Origin: Stenotrophomonas maltophilia | GTDB lineage: Bacteria; Pseudomonadota; Gammaproteobacteria; Xanthomonadales; Xanthomonadaceae | DNA: 64,000 nucleotides | Direction of reading: 5' to 3' | Assembly: GCF_039555535.1 (NCBI RefSeq) | Contig: NZ_CP154630.1 | Location: forward strand, 4,698,501 to 4,762,500 | Shown: piece after piece, positions 16,828 through 25,224 of the stretch | Layout of the letters: each line of letters starts with the position of its first letter | How positions within the stretch are numbered: position 1 is the first letter of the stretch | Translations under genes and position numbers: made by a program | The notes under the pieces: generated by a model | The model's database searches: none | What the model was told of the DNA's origin: nothing | Seen by the model: the letters and a program-made list of their open reading frames with translations, nothing else

Positions 16828-17427
16828 TCAGTGCGGATACCAGGCCAATGCGGCGCGGAACTGCCCGGTGGCCTGCCACTCATGTAGATGCCAGCGCGCG
16901 GCCTCGCCCAGTTCCGGGTCGCACCAGCGCAGGTGCAGGGCGCCATCGGCCCCTGGCGCCAGCTGCAGGCGGTGCAGGCCGAACGAGATGCCCTGCCCGT
17001 GCGCTTTCAGCATCGCTTCCTTGGCGCACCACACGCGGAAGAACCAGTGCTCGCGGCCGGCCTCGTCCAGGCTCTCCAGCCAGGCCACCTCGGCGGGGTG
17101 GAAGAAGCGCTGCACGATTTCCAGCAGCCGCGCGCGCGGCCGCAGCAGTTCCAGGTCCACGCCCAACCGCACGCCTTCACCCAGCGCGACCAGCAGCACC
17201 TCGCCGCTGTGGCTCCAGCCGGTGCCGTAGTGCGCCAGTGCGCCGCTCAGTTCCGGCCGGCCCTTGTCATCGCGGACCAGCGGCAGCGTCTCGGGGTCGG
17301 CACCCAATGCCTGCGCCAGCACCTGCCGCGCCTGCGGTTCACCGCGGTGACCCGGCACGTGCGGGCAGCGCCAGACCGTCACCGGACCGAAGCGCCACGG
17401 GCCGTCGAGGGTGGCTGGCAGGCTCAT
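16828..17427 (-). CDS. 4'-phosphopantetheinyl transferase superfamily protein
   Basis: About 199 residues. The Mg-binding motif LGVDLELLRPRARLLEI and the C-terminal FFRVWCAKEAMLKAHGQG (W-x-x-KEA) are both present, as in Sfp-type PPTases. These transfer phosphopantetheine from CoA to a Ser on carrier proteins of fatty acid, polyketide or non-ribosomal peptide synthesis. No carrier-protein or megasynthase gene is nearby. The ATG at 17427 (MSLPATL) is preferred over the one at 17454. Confidence 0.88.
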   Translation of the reverse strand: MSLPATLDGPWRFGPVTVWRCPHVPGHRGEPQARQVLAQALGADPETLPLVRDDKGRPELSGALAHYGTGWSHSGEVLLVALGEGVRLGVDLELLRPRARLLEIVQRFFHPAEVAWLESLDEAGREHWFFRVWCAKEAMLKAHGQGISFGLHRLQLAPGADGALHLRWCDPELGEAARWHLHEWQATGQFRAALAWYPH

Positions 17428-17511
17428 CCGCACGCGCCCATCACGCAATTGCACGACGGGTTCACGGCCGTGCGCGTCAACTGGTCACAGTTCCCCACCG
17501 GAGGTTCGATC

Positions 17512-17763
17512 ATGGGTATCATCATCTGGCTGATCGTCGGCGGCATCGTAGGCTGGCTGGCCAGCATCATCATGAAGCGCGATGCCCAGCAGGGCATCAT
17601 CCTCAATATCGTGGTCGGCATCGTCGGCGCGCTGATTTCCGGCTGGCTGTTCGGCGGCGGCATCAACGAAGCGATCACCCTCCGCACCTTCCTGTTCTCG
17701 CTGATCGGTGCGGTGATCCTGCTGGCGATCGTCAACCTGTTCACCCGCAAGAGCATACGGTGA
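17512..17763 (+). CDS. GlsB/YeaQ/YmgE family stress-response membrane protein
   Basis: 83 residues, almost entirely hydrophobic, with three predicted TM helices. It starts MGIIIWLIVGGIVGWLASII, has the family's short charged loop (MKRDAQQG) and then glycine-rich helices. The ribosome-binding sequence GGAGG at 17500-17504 fixes the start. Members of this transglycosylase-associated family are induced by general stress, but their mechanism is unknown. The gene converges on xthA, with a SMAG dimer filling the gap. Confidence 0.9.
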   Translation: MGIIIWLIVGGIVGWLASIIMKRDAQQGIILNIVVGIVGALISGWLFGGGINEAITLRTFLFSLIGAVILLAIVNLFTRKSIR

Positions 17764-17771
17764 TCTGAGGG

Positions 17772-17838
17772 GTAGCGCCGGGCCATGCCCGGCGTCTCCC
17801 TGCCGCCGCTGTGCTCGCCGGGCATGGCCCGGCGCTAC
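17772..17838. repeat. SMAG-type dimer filling a convergent gene gap
   Basis: GTAGCGCCGGGCCATGCCCG and the inverted arm ending GGCGCTAC. It begins 8 nt after one stop codon and ends 1 nt before the other, so it occupies nearly the entire intergenic space between ymgE-like and xthA. It is the only candidate terminator for either gene. Confidence 0.88.
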
Positions 17839-17839
17839 C

Positions 17840-18607
17840 TCAACCCAGCTGCACCCACGCCGGCGCATGGTCGCTCGGGCGTTCCCAGGTGCGCGGCTCG
17901 CGGTCGATGCCCGAGGCCACCGCGCCGCCCTTCAGCGCATCGGAGACCAGGGTCAGGTCGATGCGCAGGCCCAGGTTGCGGCGGAAGCCGGCCGCGCGGT
18001 AATCCCACCAGCTGAACACACCGGCTTCGTCGTTGTGCAGGCGGAAGCCATCGTGCAGGCCCAGCTGCAGCAGCTTGTTGAGCGCGCCGCGCTCGGCGGT
18101 GGAGGTCAGGATGTGGTTGTCGTTCCACACCTCCGGATCGTGCACGTCGCGCGCGTCCGGGGCGATGTTGAAGTCGCCCATCACGATCAGCTTCGGGTGC
18201 CGCTGCAGTTCTTCGGCGATCCAGGCATGCACTGCCTCGAGCCAGCGCAGCTTGTAGTCATACTTGTCGGTGCCGATGTCCTGGCCGTTGACCACGTACA
18301 GGTTGATCACCCGCAGGTCGCCGAAGGTACCGGCAATGACGCGCTTCTGTTCGTCCTCGAAGCCGGGAATGCCGATCTGCACGTCCTGCGCCGGCTCACG
18401 CGACAGCAGTGCCACGCCGTTGTAGGTCTTCTGGCCGGCGAACACGCTGCGGTAGCCGGCGGCGATCAGCGCAGAGTCGGGGAACTTGTGGTCCTCCAGC
18501 TTGGTTTCCTGGATACCGACGATGTCCGGGCCGAACTCCTTGAGCCACTGCTCCAGGTGCGGCAGGCGGACATTGAGCGAATTGACGTTCCACGAGGCGA
18601 TCTTCAT
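17840..18607 (-). CDS. xthA: Exodeoxyribonuclease III
   Basis: 255 residues of the endonuclease/exonuclease/phosphatase fold. It begins MKIASWNVNSLNVRLPHLEQ, then IVGIQETKLED (catalytic Glu), VMGDFNIAPDARDVHDP and a C-terminal RPSDHAPAWVQL (catalytic Asp-His). It cleaves DNA at abasic sites during base excision repair and removes 3' blocking groups. Length and motifs are complete. Confidence 0.95.
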   Translation of the reverse strand: MKIASWNVNSLNVRLPHLEQWLKEFGPDIVGIQETKLEDHKFPDSALIAAGYRSVFAGQKTYNGVALLSREPAQDVQIGIPGFEDEQKRVIAGTFGDLRVINLYVVNGQDIGTDKYDYKLRWLEAVHAWIAEELQRHPKLIVMGDFNIAPDARDVHDPEVWNDNHILTSTAERGALNKLLQLGLHDGFRLHNDEAGVFSWWDYRAAGFRRNLGLRIDLTLVSDALKGGAVASGIDREPRTWERPSDHAPAWVQLG

Positions 18608-18657
18608 GGGGGCATTCTACCCGGGTGGGCGGGGCTGGGCTCGGCCTGGATTCCCGT

Positions 18658-18732
18658 GTAGAGCCGAGCCCATGCTCGGCTGCATTGATCGGGCACCCAG
18701 CCAACAGCAGCCGAGCGTGGGCTCGGCTCTAC
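18658..18732. repeat. SMAG-type dimer upstream of xthA
   Basis: GTAGAGCCGAGCCCATGCTC plus the inverted arm AGCCGAGCGTGGGCTCGGCT ending CTAC, with a spacer of about 27 nt. It lies between the aldehyde dehydrogenase stop and the xthA start, both minus strand. Confidence 0.88.
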
Positions 18733-18777
18733 AGAAGAATCGGGCCCTGATTCAGTAGAGCCACGCCTTGCCTGGGT

Positions 18778-20187
18778 TCACCGCAGCAGCAGCTTCAACA
18801 ACCCTGCAATCTTCGAATACGGCGGCCGCAGCCGGTCGCTGGCCGCCCAGCGTGACTGCCACAGCACCGGCAGCCGCTTGCTCATCGCGTCGAACCCGGC
18901 CCGGCCGTGGTACGCGCCCATGCCGCTGGCCCCTACCCCGCCAAACGGCAGGCCATCGGCGGCGAAGTGCAGCAGCGTGTCATTCACCGTCACCCCGCCC
19001 GCCACCACCTGGCCGAGGATGCGCTCCACCGTCGCCGTGTCATGGCTGAAGGGATACAGCGCCAGGGGCCGGTCACGCGACAGCACGTCGGCCAGCGCAG
19101 CATCCAGATCCGGATAGGCCCGCACCGGCAGGATCGGCCCGAAGATCTCCTCGCGCATCAGGTCCAGGTCGTCCGGCGGGTCCAGCACCACGGTCGGCAC
19201 CAGCAGGCGCTCACGGTCAGCACGCGCATCATCCACCTGCGCCAGCGGAATCACTGGCACACCGCGTTCGCGCGCCTGCGCCAGATAGCCCTGCAGGCGC
19301 CGGTACTGGCCTTCGTTGATGATGCGCGTGTAGTCGTCGGCATCGCTGAAATCGCCGTAGCGCTCGCGCACCTGCTGCTGCAGCGCCTGTACGAACTCGC
19401 GCTGGCGAACGGTATCGATCAGCACATAATCCGGCGCGATGCAGGTCTGGCCGGCGTTGAACCACTTGCCGGTGGCCAACCGCGCGGCGGCCTTGTCCAG
19501 CGGGAAATCGCGACAGACAATCGCCGGCGACTTGCCGCCCAGTTCCAGCGTGACCGGCACCAGATGCTCGGCTGCGGCGGCCATCACCTTGCGGCCAACG
19601 GCCGTCGAGCCGGTGAACAGCAGATGGTCCAGCGGCAGCGACGACACCGCTGCGGCCACATCCGCCCCGCCCTGCACCACCGCCACCCGATCGGGCGGGA
19701 ACACACTGGCCAGCAGATCGGCCAGGAACGCGCTGGTGCGCGGCGTGTGTTCAGAGGGCTTCAGCAGCACGTGGTTGCCAGCGGCAATCGCGGTGGCCAG
19801 CGGCACCAGGGCCAGCGTGACCGGGTAATTCCAGGGCGAAATCACCCCGACCGCGCCCAGTGGCGTCGGCCGCAGCTGCGCGCGCGCCGGCCACAGCTTC
19901 CAGCCCGCCGATGCCCGCTGCGGCTTCGACCAGCGCCGCAGATGGCGGCGCAGGTGGTCGATGGCCGACAGCACGCTCATGCCATCGGCCAGTTTCGATT
20001 CGGTGTGGGCGCGGTGGCCGAAGTCCTCGGCGATGGCCTGGGCCATTTCGTCCAAGCGCGGCTTCAATGCCTCGCGCAGGCGGTGCAGGTCATTCTCGCG
20101 CTGGTCGAGCGAAGGGCGCTGCGACTGCCAGGCGCTGCGCAGGGTGTGCAGGATGGCGGGGAGGTCGGCTGGGGCGATGGTGGTCAT
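18778..20187 (-). CDS. Coniferyl aldehyde dehydrogenase-like NAD(P)-dependent ALDH
   Basis: 469 residues of the aldehyde dehydrogenase superfamily. It has PLGAVGVISPWNYPVTLALV, LFTGSTAVGRKVM (cofactor site), LELGGKSPAIV with the general-base Glu, and the nucleophile Cys in WFNAGQTCIAPDYVL. The C-terminal tail with PFGGVGASGMGAYHG followed by a hydrophobic end resembles CalB/long-chain (fatty) aldehyde dehydrogenases. It oxidises aldehydes to acids. Substrate uncertain. The start at 20187 gives MTTIAPADLP. Confidence 0.88.
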   Translation of the reverse strand: MTTIAPADLPAILHTLRSAWQSQRPSLDQRENDLHRLREALKPRLDEMAQAIAEDFGHRAHTESKLADGMSVLSAIDHLRRHLRRWSKPQRASAGWKLWPARAQLRPTPLGAVGVISPWNYPVTLALVPLATAIAAGNHVLLKPSEHTPRTSAFLADLLASVFPPDRVAVVQGGADVAAAVSSLPLDHLLFTGSTAVGRKVMAAAAEHLVPVTLELGGKSPAIVCRDFPLDKAAARLATGKWFNAGQTCIAPDYVLIDTVRQREFVQALQQQVRERYGDFSDADDYTRIINEGQYRRLQGYLAQARERGVPVIPLAQVDDARADRERLLVPTVVLDPPDDLDLMREEIFGPILPVRAYPDLDAALADVLSRDRPLALYPFSHDTATVERILGQVVAGGVTVNDTLLHFAADGLPFGGVGASGMGAYHGRAGFDAMSKRLPVLWQSRWAASDRLRPPYSKIAGLLKLLLR

Positions 20188-20196
20188 GGGCCGATT

Positions 20197-20225
20197 GTAG
20201 GGTCGAGCCGTGCTTGGCTCGCATG
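20197..20225. repeat. Degenerate single GTAG palindrome
   Basis: GTAGGGTCGAGCCGTGCTTG followed by GCTCGCATG resembles one SMAG arm with several substitutions and no partner. It lies just upstream of the ALDH start, at the left border of the lower-GC segment. Confidence 0.5.
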
Positions 20226-20314
20226 CCAACCTTCACGTCCTGGCACGGGGTCTCATTCGGACACCTCCCAACCGCCTTGCATGCGTTCACCCTCGCATGC
20301 AAACCCGTCCATCA

Positions 20315-20857
20315 CTACGCCTTCTTCTGGTCGGTAGGTTCTGCCGGGCATGACTGAGGTTCTGGCAACTCAAGCGGGATTTTGATCGGGTACTCGGGGC
20401 TGCTGTACGCGTAACAGGAGGTGGTGACCTGAATCTCATCGCAGGGCAGGAAATGCACGGTGATGCCGCAGACGTCCTGGCCGGTGTAGTCCGGGACGGG
20501 GACGACTTTGCTTTGCCTGCGCTTCTGCGCCAGGATTTTTTCTCTCCAAGCCAGAACTTTGGACCAATCTTCTGTCCCAGGAAAATCTATCGAGCTTCCT
20601 GCACCCGTTTCCCAGTCAACCCGCACCGTCAGCCCCGGATACCAGCGCTCTGGTGCACCGTAGCAGCAGCCTCCACCCCCGCCTTGATATGGGCCAATGA
20701 TGTCAACGGCTGAACGACCATCGACACTGAACCGGTTGATCGCCCAGTGGGTGTGGTTGACGCCATAGATCGCACTCGCATCCACAGCGTAGGCAGACAA
20801 GAGCAGAGGTGGGCCAGCAAGAAATGCCAGCGCCACGCGCTTCAAAGCAAACATCAT
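20315..20857 (-). CDS. DUF3304 domain exported protein
   Basis: About 180 residues with an N-terminal signal sequence (LAFLAGPPLLLSAYAVDA). The body has the DUF3304 pattern: YGVNHTHWAINRFSVDG, a Gly run before two Cys (GGGGGCCYG), PERWYPGLTVRVDWE and a late Cys pair. GGAG with a 5-nt spacing supports the start at 20857 rather than the upstream ATG at 20884. DUF3304 proteins are common in xanthomonads and some lie near type VI secretion genes, but none are visible here. Function unknown. Confidence 0.75.
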   Translation of the reverse strand: MMFALKRVALAFLAGPPLLLSAYAVDASAIYGVNHTHWAINRFSVDGRSAVDIIGPYQGGGGGCCYGAPERWYPGLTVRVDWETGAGSSIDFPGTEDWSKVLAWREKILAQKRRQSKVVPVPDYTGQDVCGITVHFLPCDEIQVTTSCYAYSSPEYPIKIPLELPEPQSCPAEPTDQKKA

Positions 20858-20908
20858 TGAAACTCCATAATGTATAGCCCTCATTTCTTGTCCGAGGGCA
20901 CCAATGCC

Positions 20909-21526
20909 CTACTCAGGCGCAAACTCCCGCCTCCAGTCACGCAGCATCTCGACCTCCCGCGCGATCAGTGCTGATTCTGCTGCGGGCGCGTCGGAGAACT
21001 GTTCGCCCGACACTGGAATCCTCTTCAGGGGGACATTCCGATCACCTACGAAGAAGTGGGGTGTAAAGCAGTAAGGCTCATCCCCCGATTCCGTGGGCTG
21101 CTTCACCAACGTCGCGAACACGGCATTCGTCGGCACGCTCGGTTTGGCGGCTGAACACCACGGATGCGACGAGACGATGTCCTGAATCCGCGCACCAGCC
21201 CGACGTAACTCCGTGGGACTGAAAACCTTGCCGAGAGAGACGCGATGTACCCGATAGGTGTCGACTTCCGGTTGCGCCTCGACAAGCCATCCTGAGTTGT
21301 CATGCGATGTGCAACTGCAATCGCAGGTCACCAGCGTTGCGTTTGGTACGGCGTTGTTCCAGGACAGCCAGACCTTCTCTGTCTTGCAAAGTTGTTTGAT
21401 CACGGGCGATCTTTCCTCGACTCGCAGGCTTCCCTGCGGTGTCGCACCGTCGGCAGCTACATGCGTTTCAGCGCCAGCCGCTGACGCTGAGACAGTGATG
21501 ATCGCTGCCAGAAGTACCCTGCGCAT
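20909..21526 (-). CDS. Hypothetical exported protein, Cys-rich
   Basis: 205 residues. A clear signal peptide (VLLAAIITVSASAAGAE) is followed by a mature protein containing a CDCSC cluster and further Cys (HPWCSAAKPS, EPYCFTPHFF), suggesting disulfides in the periplasm. It lies 51 nt upstream of the DUF3304 gene on the same strand, so both are probably co-transcribed. I do not recognise the family. Base composition is lower in GC than the housekeeping genes around it. Confidence 0.7.
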   Translation of the reverse strand: MRRVLLAAIITVSASAAGAETHVAADGATPQGSLRVEERSPVIKQLCKTEKVWLSWNNAVPNATLVTCDCSCTSHDNSGWLVEAQPEVDTYRVHRVSLGKVFSPTELRRAGARIQDIVSSHPWCSAAKPSVPTNAVFATLVKQPTESGDEPYCFTPHFFVGDRNVPLKRIPVSGEQFSDAPAAESALIAREVEMLRDWRREFAPE

Positions 21527-21769
21527 GTCCCGATCCGATTCGATGAATCACACATGCTATGGGGCGTACTGACGAACAAAGGGAGTTCGGGCCATTTGCG
21601 TCAGAAGTTGGCAGTTCTTGCTAGAAGCCCCCGTCTTCCGTGTGGCTGGATACGTCATCCCGCACCGGTACGATCAAATACTGGGCTGATATGTAGATTC
21701 GTACTTGTTTCATTGCCGCACGACGTCAGCGCGCTGAAGGTAGTGTTCCACCTCCAATAACATGCGTAG

Positions 21770-22492
21770 ATGCGACGCGTATTTGCATTTCTGACCGGAT
21801 GTCTTCTCATGGCCGGAACTGCCGATGCCAGCGAGCAGTCCATTGATGTCGCGGAAGTCGGCCTGAACGCCGAGCACGAACACATCCCGTTGGTAGGCGA
21901 CACCCTGGCTGCCGTCGTCGGCGATCTCGAGGGCGATGCCACACCCGGTGCCAGTATTGGCAGGGTGCTCGAGATACTTGCAGAGAGACTCGAACGTACG
22001 ACCTGCTATCTACAGCCCCCCGTCAAAGACAGCTCACGTTCGTCCGGCGTGACCTGCGGCGGACCCGATGTAGACAGCGTCTTCCCGTACTACACCGCCT
22101 TGCGGCAGGCGAAGACACCAGCAGAGCACGAGAGTCGGGGCCGTCGCTTCCTGGACGCCTATACGGCGTTGCTCAGGGATGCGCCGGATGTCGCCCTCAC
22201 GCGACCAAACGAAGATGAGGCGGCAGATGGGTTGTTACATGTGCTCTTCCCGTTCAAGGCCTGGGACGAGAAGCTGAACGTTCCACGCCATGACGTGTAC
22301 TTCCCGTTTGTTCCTGTGTGCAACCTCGTTGTCGCTCGCGCTGCGCGCTGCCCGGAAGCCGACCAGTTGCGCAGAAAGATCGAGCAGGCAGGCGATGAGA
22401 GTGAACAGCGCTTGTTGTGCATCAAGGAGTTCTCGAGGCGACAGCTGGCGGAGGAAGGTGAATGTCCCGAAGTGACCAACACGAGCCCCTGA
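21770..22492 (+). CDS. Hypothetical exported protein
   Basis: 240 residues with a signal peptide (VFAFLTGCLLMAGTADA; the internal Cys could alternatively be lipidated). The mature part is acidic and contains several Cys (TTCYLQPP, GVTCGGPD, PVCNLVV, LLCIKEF, EGECPE). It is divergent from the hypothetical at 20909-21526 across a 243-nt AT-richer gap, and its 3' end overlaps the next gene. Not recognised. Likely part of the same small accessory group. Confidence 0.68.
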   Translation: MRRVFAFLTGCLLMAGTADASEQSIDVAEVGLNAEHEHIPLVGDTLAAVVGDLEGDATPGASIGRVLEILAERLERTTCYLQPPVKDSSRSSGVTCGGPDVDSVFPYYTALRQAKTPAEHESRGRRFLDAYTALLRDAPDVALTRPNEDEAADGLLHVLFPFKAWDEKLNVPRHDVYFPFVPVCNLVVARAARCPEADQLRRKIEQAGDESEQRLLCIKEFSRRQLAEEGECPEVTNTSP

Positions 22493-23181
22493 TGCCCATC
22501 GCATGCTCCCGCCTGAAGATGACGGTTTCCTGGAGAATGAACTTGTTGAGCTTGATCTTCACTCTGCTTGCAACACTGGCTTCAACAGAGGATACGAAGG
22601 CTGGCAGCGGGAGATGGGTGCACGCTGGCAGCAACATCACACTGCGATACGACGGCGAGGAGAGCGGTCGCTACCGGAACCTGTCGGTGATGAAGCAGGG
22701 CAAACTGGTGCGCCGCATGGCACTCGGCAAGCGCTCGTACTCTCTGTTCGAGTACGACCCCGATCCGACGACGTCCCCTGACGGTCGGTATGTGCTTGTC
22801 ACTGACTTGGAATCCGGGGAGGTTGGCTTGACGGATGGGCGCGGTTCTCTGCATGAAAGGCAGTACTGCGGTTTCATCGACACACAAAGCGGCTGCCTGT
22901 TCGCGCGTCAGACCGGGCAATTCTGTGGAGGGCAGTTCAATGACGCTGGCGCCTGGGTATCTTCGGCGCTTCCAGAGCTGATCCTTGCTGATGGGCGCCC
23001 CACCGCGGAGGACTATGTCTCAGGCCGCCTGAGTCCCTCGGATGCACCCGATGGTTCCCTCGACAATCTGCTTCGCTGCGACCCACCAGGCCCAGGCAAC
23101 AGAGACCACTACGAGAAGCTGATCGATGCGGGGATCTTTAACGTCACTCCCTCGCAGAGAAGGGCGCTGTACGGCGGGTAG
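22462..23181 (+). CDS. Hypothetical exported or membrane-anchored protein
   Basis: 239 residues. A strong ribosome-binding sequence (GGAGGAAGG at 22450-22458) supports the ATG at 22462, inside the 3' end of the previous gene, so translation is probably coupled. Internal ATGs at 22519 or 22537 would give a shorter N-region before the hydrophobic stretch NLLSLIFTLLATLAST. The mature part contains CGFIDTQSGCLFARQTGQFC, suggesting disulfides. No family recognised. Confidence 0.68.
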   Translation: MSRSDQHEPLMPIACSRLKMTVSWRMNLLSLIFTLLATLASTEDTKAGSGRWVHAGSNITLRYDGEESGRYRNLSVMKQGKLVRRMALGKRSYSLFEYDPDPTTSPDGRYVLVTDLESGEVGLTDGRGSLHERQYCGFIDTQSGCLFARQTGQFCGGQFNDAGAWVSSALPELILADGRPTAEDYVSGRLSPSDAPDGSLDNLLRCDPPGPGNRDHYEKLIDAGIFNVTPSQRRALYGG

Positions 23182-23237
23182 AGCCTACTGTTGATCGACT
23201 GCACCAGGCTCTAACTTGCACTGCCTACCGCGATTGA

Positions 23238-23271
23238 GTCAGATCCCTTTCGCATGCGAAAGGGATCTGAC
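23238..23271. repeat. Perfect 34-nt palindrome of the GGTC...GACC family
   Basis: GTCAGATCCCTTTCGCA is followed by its exact reverse complement. It is the same element family as at 9099, 11227 and 28852, here with perfect arms and no loop. It lies 57 nt past the last gene of the low-GC group and could terminate it. Confidence 0.85.
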
Positions 23272-23378
23272 CCCGGGCGCGATACGGGCTGTGGCTTCGG
23301 ATGCTTGTCAACCGCGATGACGGCATTGAGTGCTGTCTGTTCGCGTCTGCGGAATTCTGTGCCGCGCGTTGCGCGGTC

Positions 23379-23401
23379 GCCGAGCATGGCTCGGCGCTAC
23401 A
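23379..23401. repeat. Single SMAG-like arm
   Basis: CGCCGAGCATGGCTCGGCGC followed by TAC. It is one palindrome with the CTAC end and no opposing partner. Confidence 0.65.
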
Positions 23402-23410
23402 GGGAAACGA

Positions 23411-23441
23411 AAAGGCCGCGGTCTGCACCACGGCCTCTCCT
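23411..23441 (-). terminator. Terminator of the MHS transporter gene
   Basis: On the minus strand, AGGCCGTGGT-GCAG-ACCGCGGCCT is followed by TTTTC. This GC-rich stem-loop starts about 20 nt after the transporter stop codon. Confidence 0.75.
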
Positions 23442-23461
23442 TCATCCGATGAACATCATTC

Positions 23462-25126
23462 TTACTTGGTGATATCCACGTCCTTGGTCTCGCGCAGGAA
23501 CAGGCCACCGATCACCACCGACATCAGTGCGATGATGATGGGGTACCACAGGCCGTAGTACAGGTTGCCGGTACCGGCCACCAGCGCGAACGAGATCGCC
23601 GGCAGGAAGCCACCGAACCAGCCGTTGCCGATGTGGTACGGCAGCGACATCGAGGTGTAGCGGATGCGGGTCGGGAACAGTTCAACCAGGTAAGCGGCGA
23701 TCGGGCCGTAGACCATGGTCACGTACAGCACCAGCAGCCACAGCATGAAGATGGTGCCGGCGATGTTGATGCGGGCACCATCCGCCTTGGCCGGATAGCC
23801 GGCGGTGGTCAGGGCGGTCTTCAGTTCCGCACCGAACGCATCGGCCTTGGCCTTGCCGTCTTCCTTGGTCAGGCCGGCGGCCTCATACGAGGTGACGCTG
23901 GCGCTGCCCACGTTCACCATCGCCAGCGAACCGGCGGCGGCGGGCTGCACGTCGTACGGCACACCGGCCTTGGTCAGCGCGGCGGTGGCCACGTCGCAGG
24001 AGCTGGTGAACTTGCGCAGGCCCACCGGATCGAACTGGAACGAGCAGGTGTTCGGATCGGCCACGACCAGGGCCGGCGAGCTGCTGCGGGCTTCTTCGAT
24101 GGCCGGGTTGGCGAAGTGGGTCAGGCCCTTGAAGATCGGGATGTAGGTGACGGCCGCCAGCAGGCAGCCGGCCAGGATGATCTTCTTGCGGCCGATGCGG
24201 TCGGACAGCCAGCCGAAGAAGATGAAGAACGGCACGCCCAGCGCCAGCGCGGCCGCGATCAGCAGGTAGGAGGTGGTGGCATCGACCTTCAGCATGCTGC
24301 TGAGGAAGAACAGCGCGTAGAACTGGCCGCCGTACCAGACCACGGCCTGGCCGGCTGCAGCGCCGAGCAGGACCAGCAGCATCAGCTTCAGGTTGCCGCC
24401 CTTCAGGCTGTCACGGAACGGCGTCTTGGAACCCTTGCCCTCGGACTTCATCTGCTGGAACAGCGGCGATTCGCTCAGCTGCAGACGGATCCACACGGAC
24501 ACGCCCAGCAACAGGATCGAGACCAGGAACGGGATGCGCCAGCCCCAGGCTTCGAAGGCTTCGTTGCCGAGGAAGTAGCGGCAGGCCAGGATGATCAGCA
24601 GCGACATGAACAGGCCGAGCGTGGCGGTGCACTGGATGAAGCTGGTGTACAGGCCGCGCTTGTCATCCGGCGCATGCTCGGCCACGTAAGTGGCGGCACC
24701 GCCGTACTCGCCGCCCATCGCCAGGCCCTGGGCCAGGCGCAGGATGATCAGGATCACCGGTGCGGCGAAACCGATCGAAGCGTAGTTGGGCAGCACGCCG
24801 ACCAGGAAGGTCGAGATGCCCATGATCAGGATGGTGACCAGGAAGGTGTACTTGCGGCCGATGCGATCGCCGAGGCTGCCGAAGAAGGCCGCGCCGAACG
24901 GACGCACGAAGAAGCCGGCGGCAAACGCCAGCAGGGCGAAGATCATGCCCGTGGTTTCATTGACGCCGCTGAAGAACTGCTTGGCGATGATGGCGGCGAG
25001 CGAGCCGTACAGGAAGAAGTCATACCACTCGAACACCGTGCCGAGGCTCGAGGCGAAGATGACCTTCTTGTGGCCCTTGGTCAGGGTGCCCGCTGGATTG
25101 TGCGGGCTTGATGCAGTGCTGGACAT
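23462..25126 (-). CDS. MFS transporter, metabolite:H+ symporter (MHS) family
   Basis: 554 residues. It has FEWYDFFLYGSLAAIIAKQF in TM1, GDRIGRKYTFL in loop 2-3 and GLAMGGEYGGAATYVAE in TM4, as in the MHS family (ProP, KgtP, ShiA relatives). A second DRIGRKK motif follows around 309-315. Unusually, about 110 residues (roughly 340-452) with two Cys (NTCSFQF, SSCDVAT) are inserted in the second half. This insert makes the protein longer than typical MHS members (about 430 residues). The gene lies downstream of the DcaP-like porin and may cooperate in carboxylate uptake, which is an inference. Confidence 0.9.
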   Translation of the reverse strand: MSSTASSPHNPAGTLTKGHKKVIFASSLGTVFEWYDFFLYGSLAAIIAKQFFSGVNETTGMIFALLAFAAGFFVRPFGAAFFGSLGDRIGRKYTFLVTILIMGISTFLVGVLPNYASIGFAAPVILIILRLAQGLAMGGEYGGAATYVAEHAPDDKRGLYTSFIQCTATLGLFMSLLIILACRYFLGNEAFEAWGWRIPFLVSILLLGVSVWIRLQLSESPLFQQMKSEGKGSKTPFRDSLKGGNLKLMLLVLLGAAAGQAVVWYGGQFYALFFLSSMLKVDATTSYLLIAAALALGVPFFIFFGWLSDRIGRKKIILAGCLLAAVTYIPIFKGLTHFANPAIEEARSSSPALVVADPNTCSFQFDPVGLRKFTSSCDVATAALTKAGVPYDVQPAAAGSLAMVNVGSASVTSYEAAGLTKEDGKAKADAFGAELKTALTTAGYPAKADGARINIAGTIFMLWLLVLYVTMVYGPIAAYLVELFPTRIRYTSMSLPYHIGNGWFGGFLPAISFALVAGTGNLYYGLWYPIIIALMSVVIGGLFLRETKDVDITK

Positions 25127-25142
25127 GGGACGTTTTCCCTCT

Positions 25143-25220
25143 GTAGGTGCCGACCTGGGTCGGTGGGTGCCGACCGTTGGCCGGCACTCAGTTCGGTAGG
25201 TGCCGGCCGTTGGCCGGCAC
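25143..25220. repeat. Three GTAG/GGTGCCGGCC-type palindromes
   Basis: GTAGGTGCCGACCTGGGTCG, then GTGCCGACCGTTGGCCGGCA, then GTAGGTGCCGGCCGTTGGCC. These have the same GTAG head as SMAG elements but different stems. They fill the gap between the transporter start and the porin stop. Confidence 0.75.
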
Positions 25221-25224
25221 GCTC

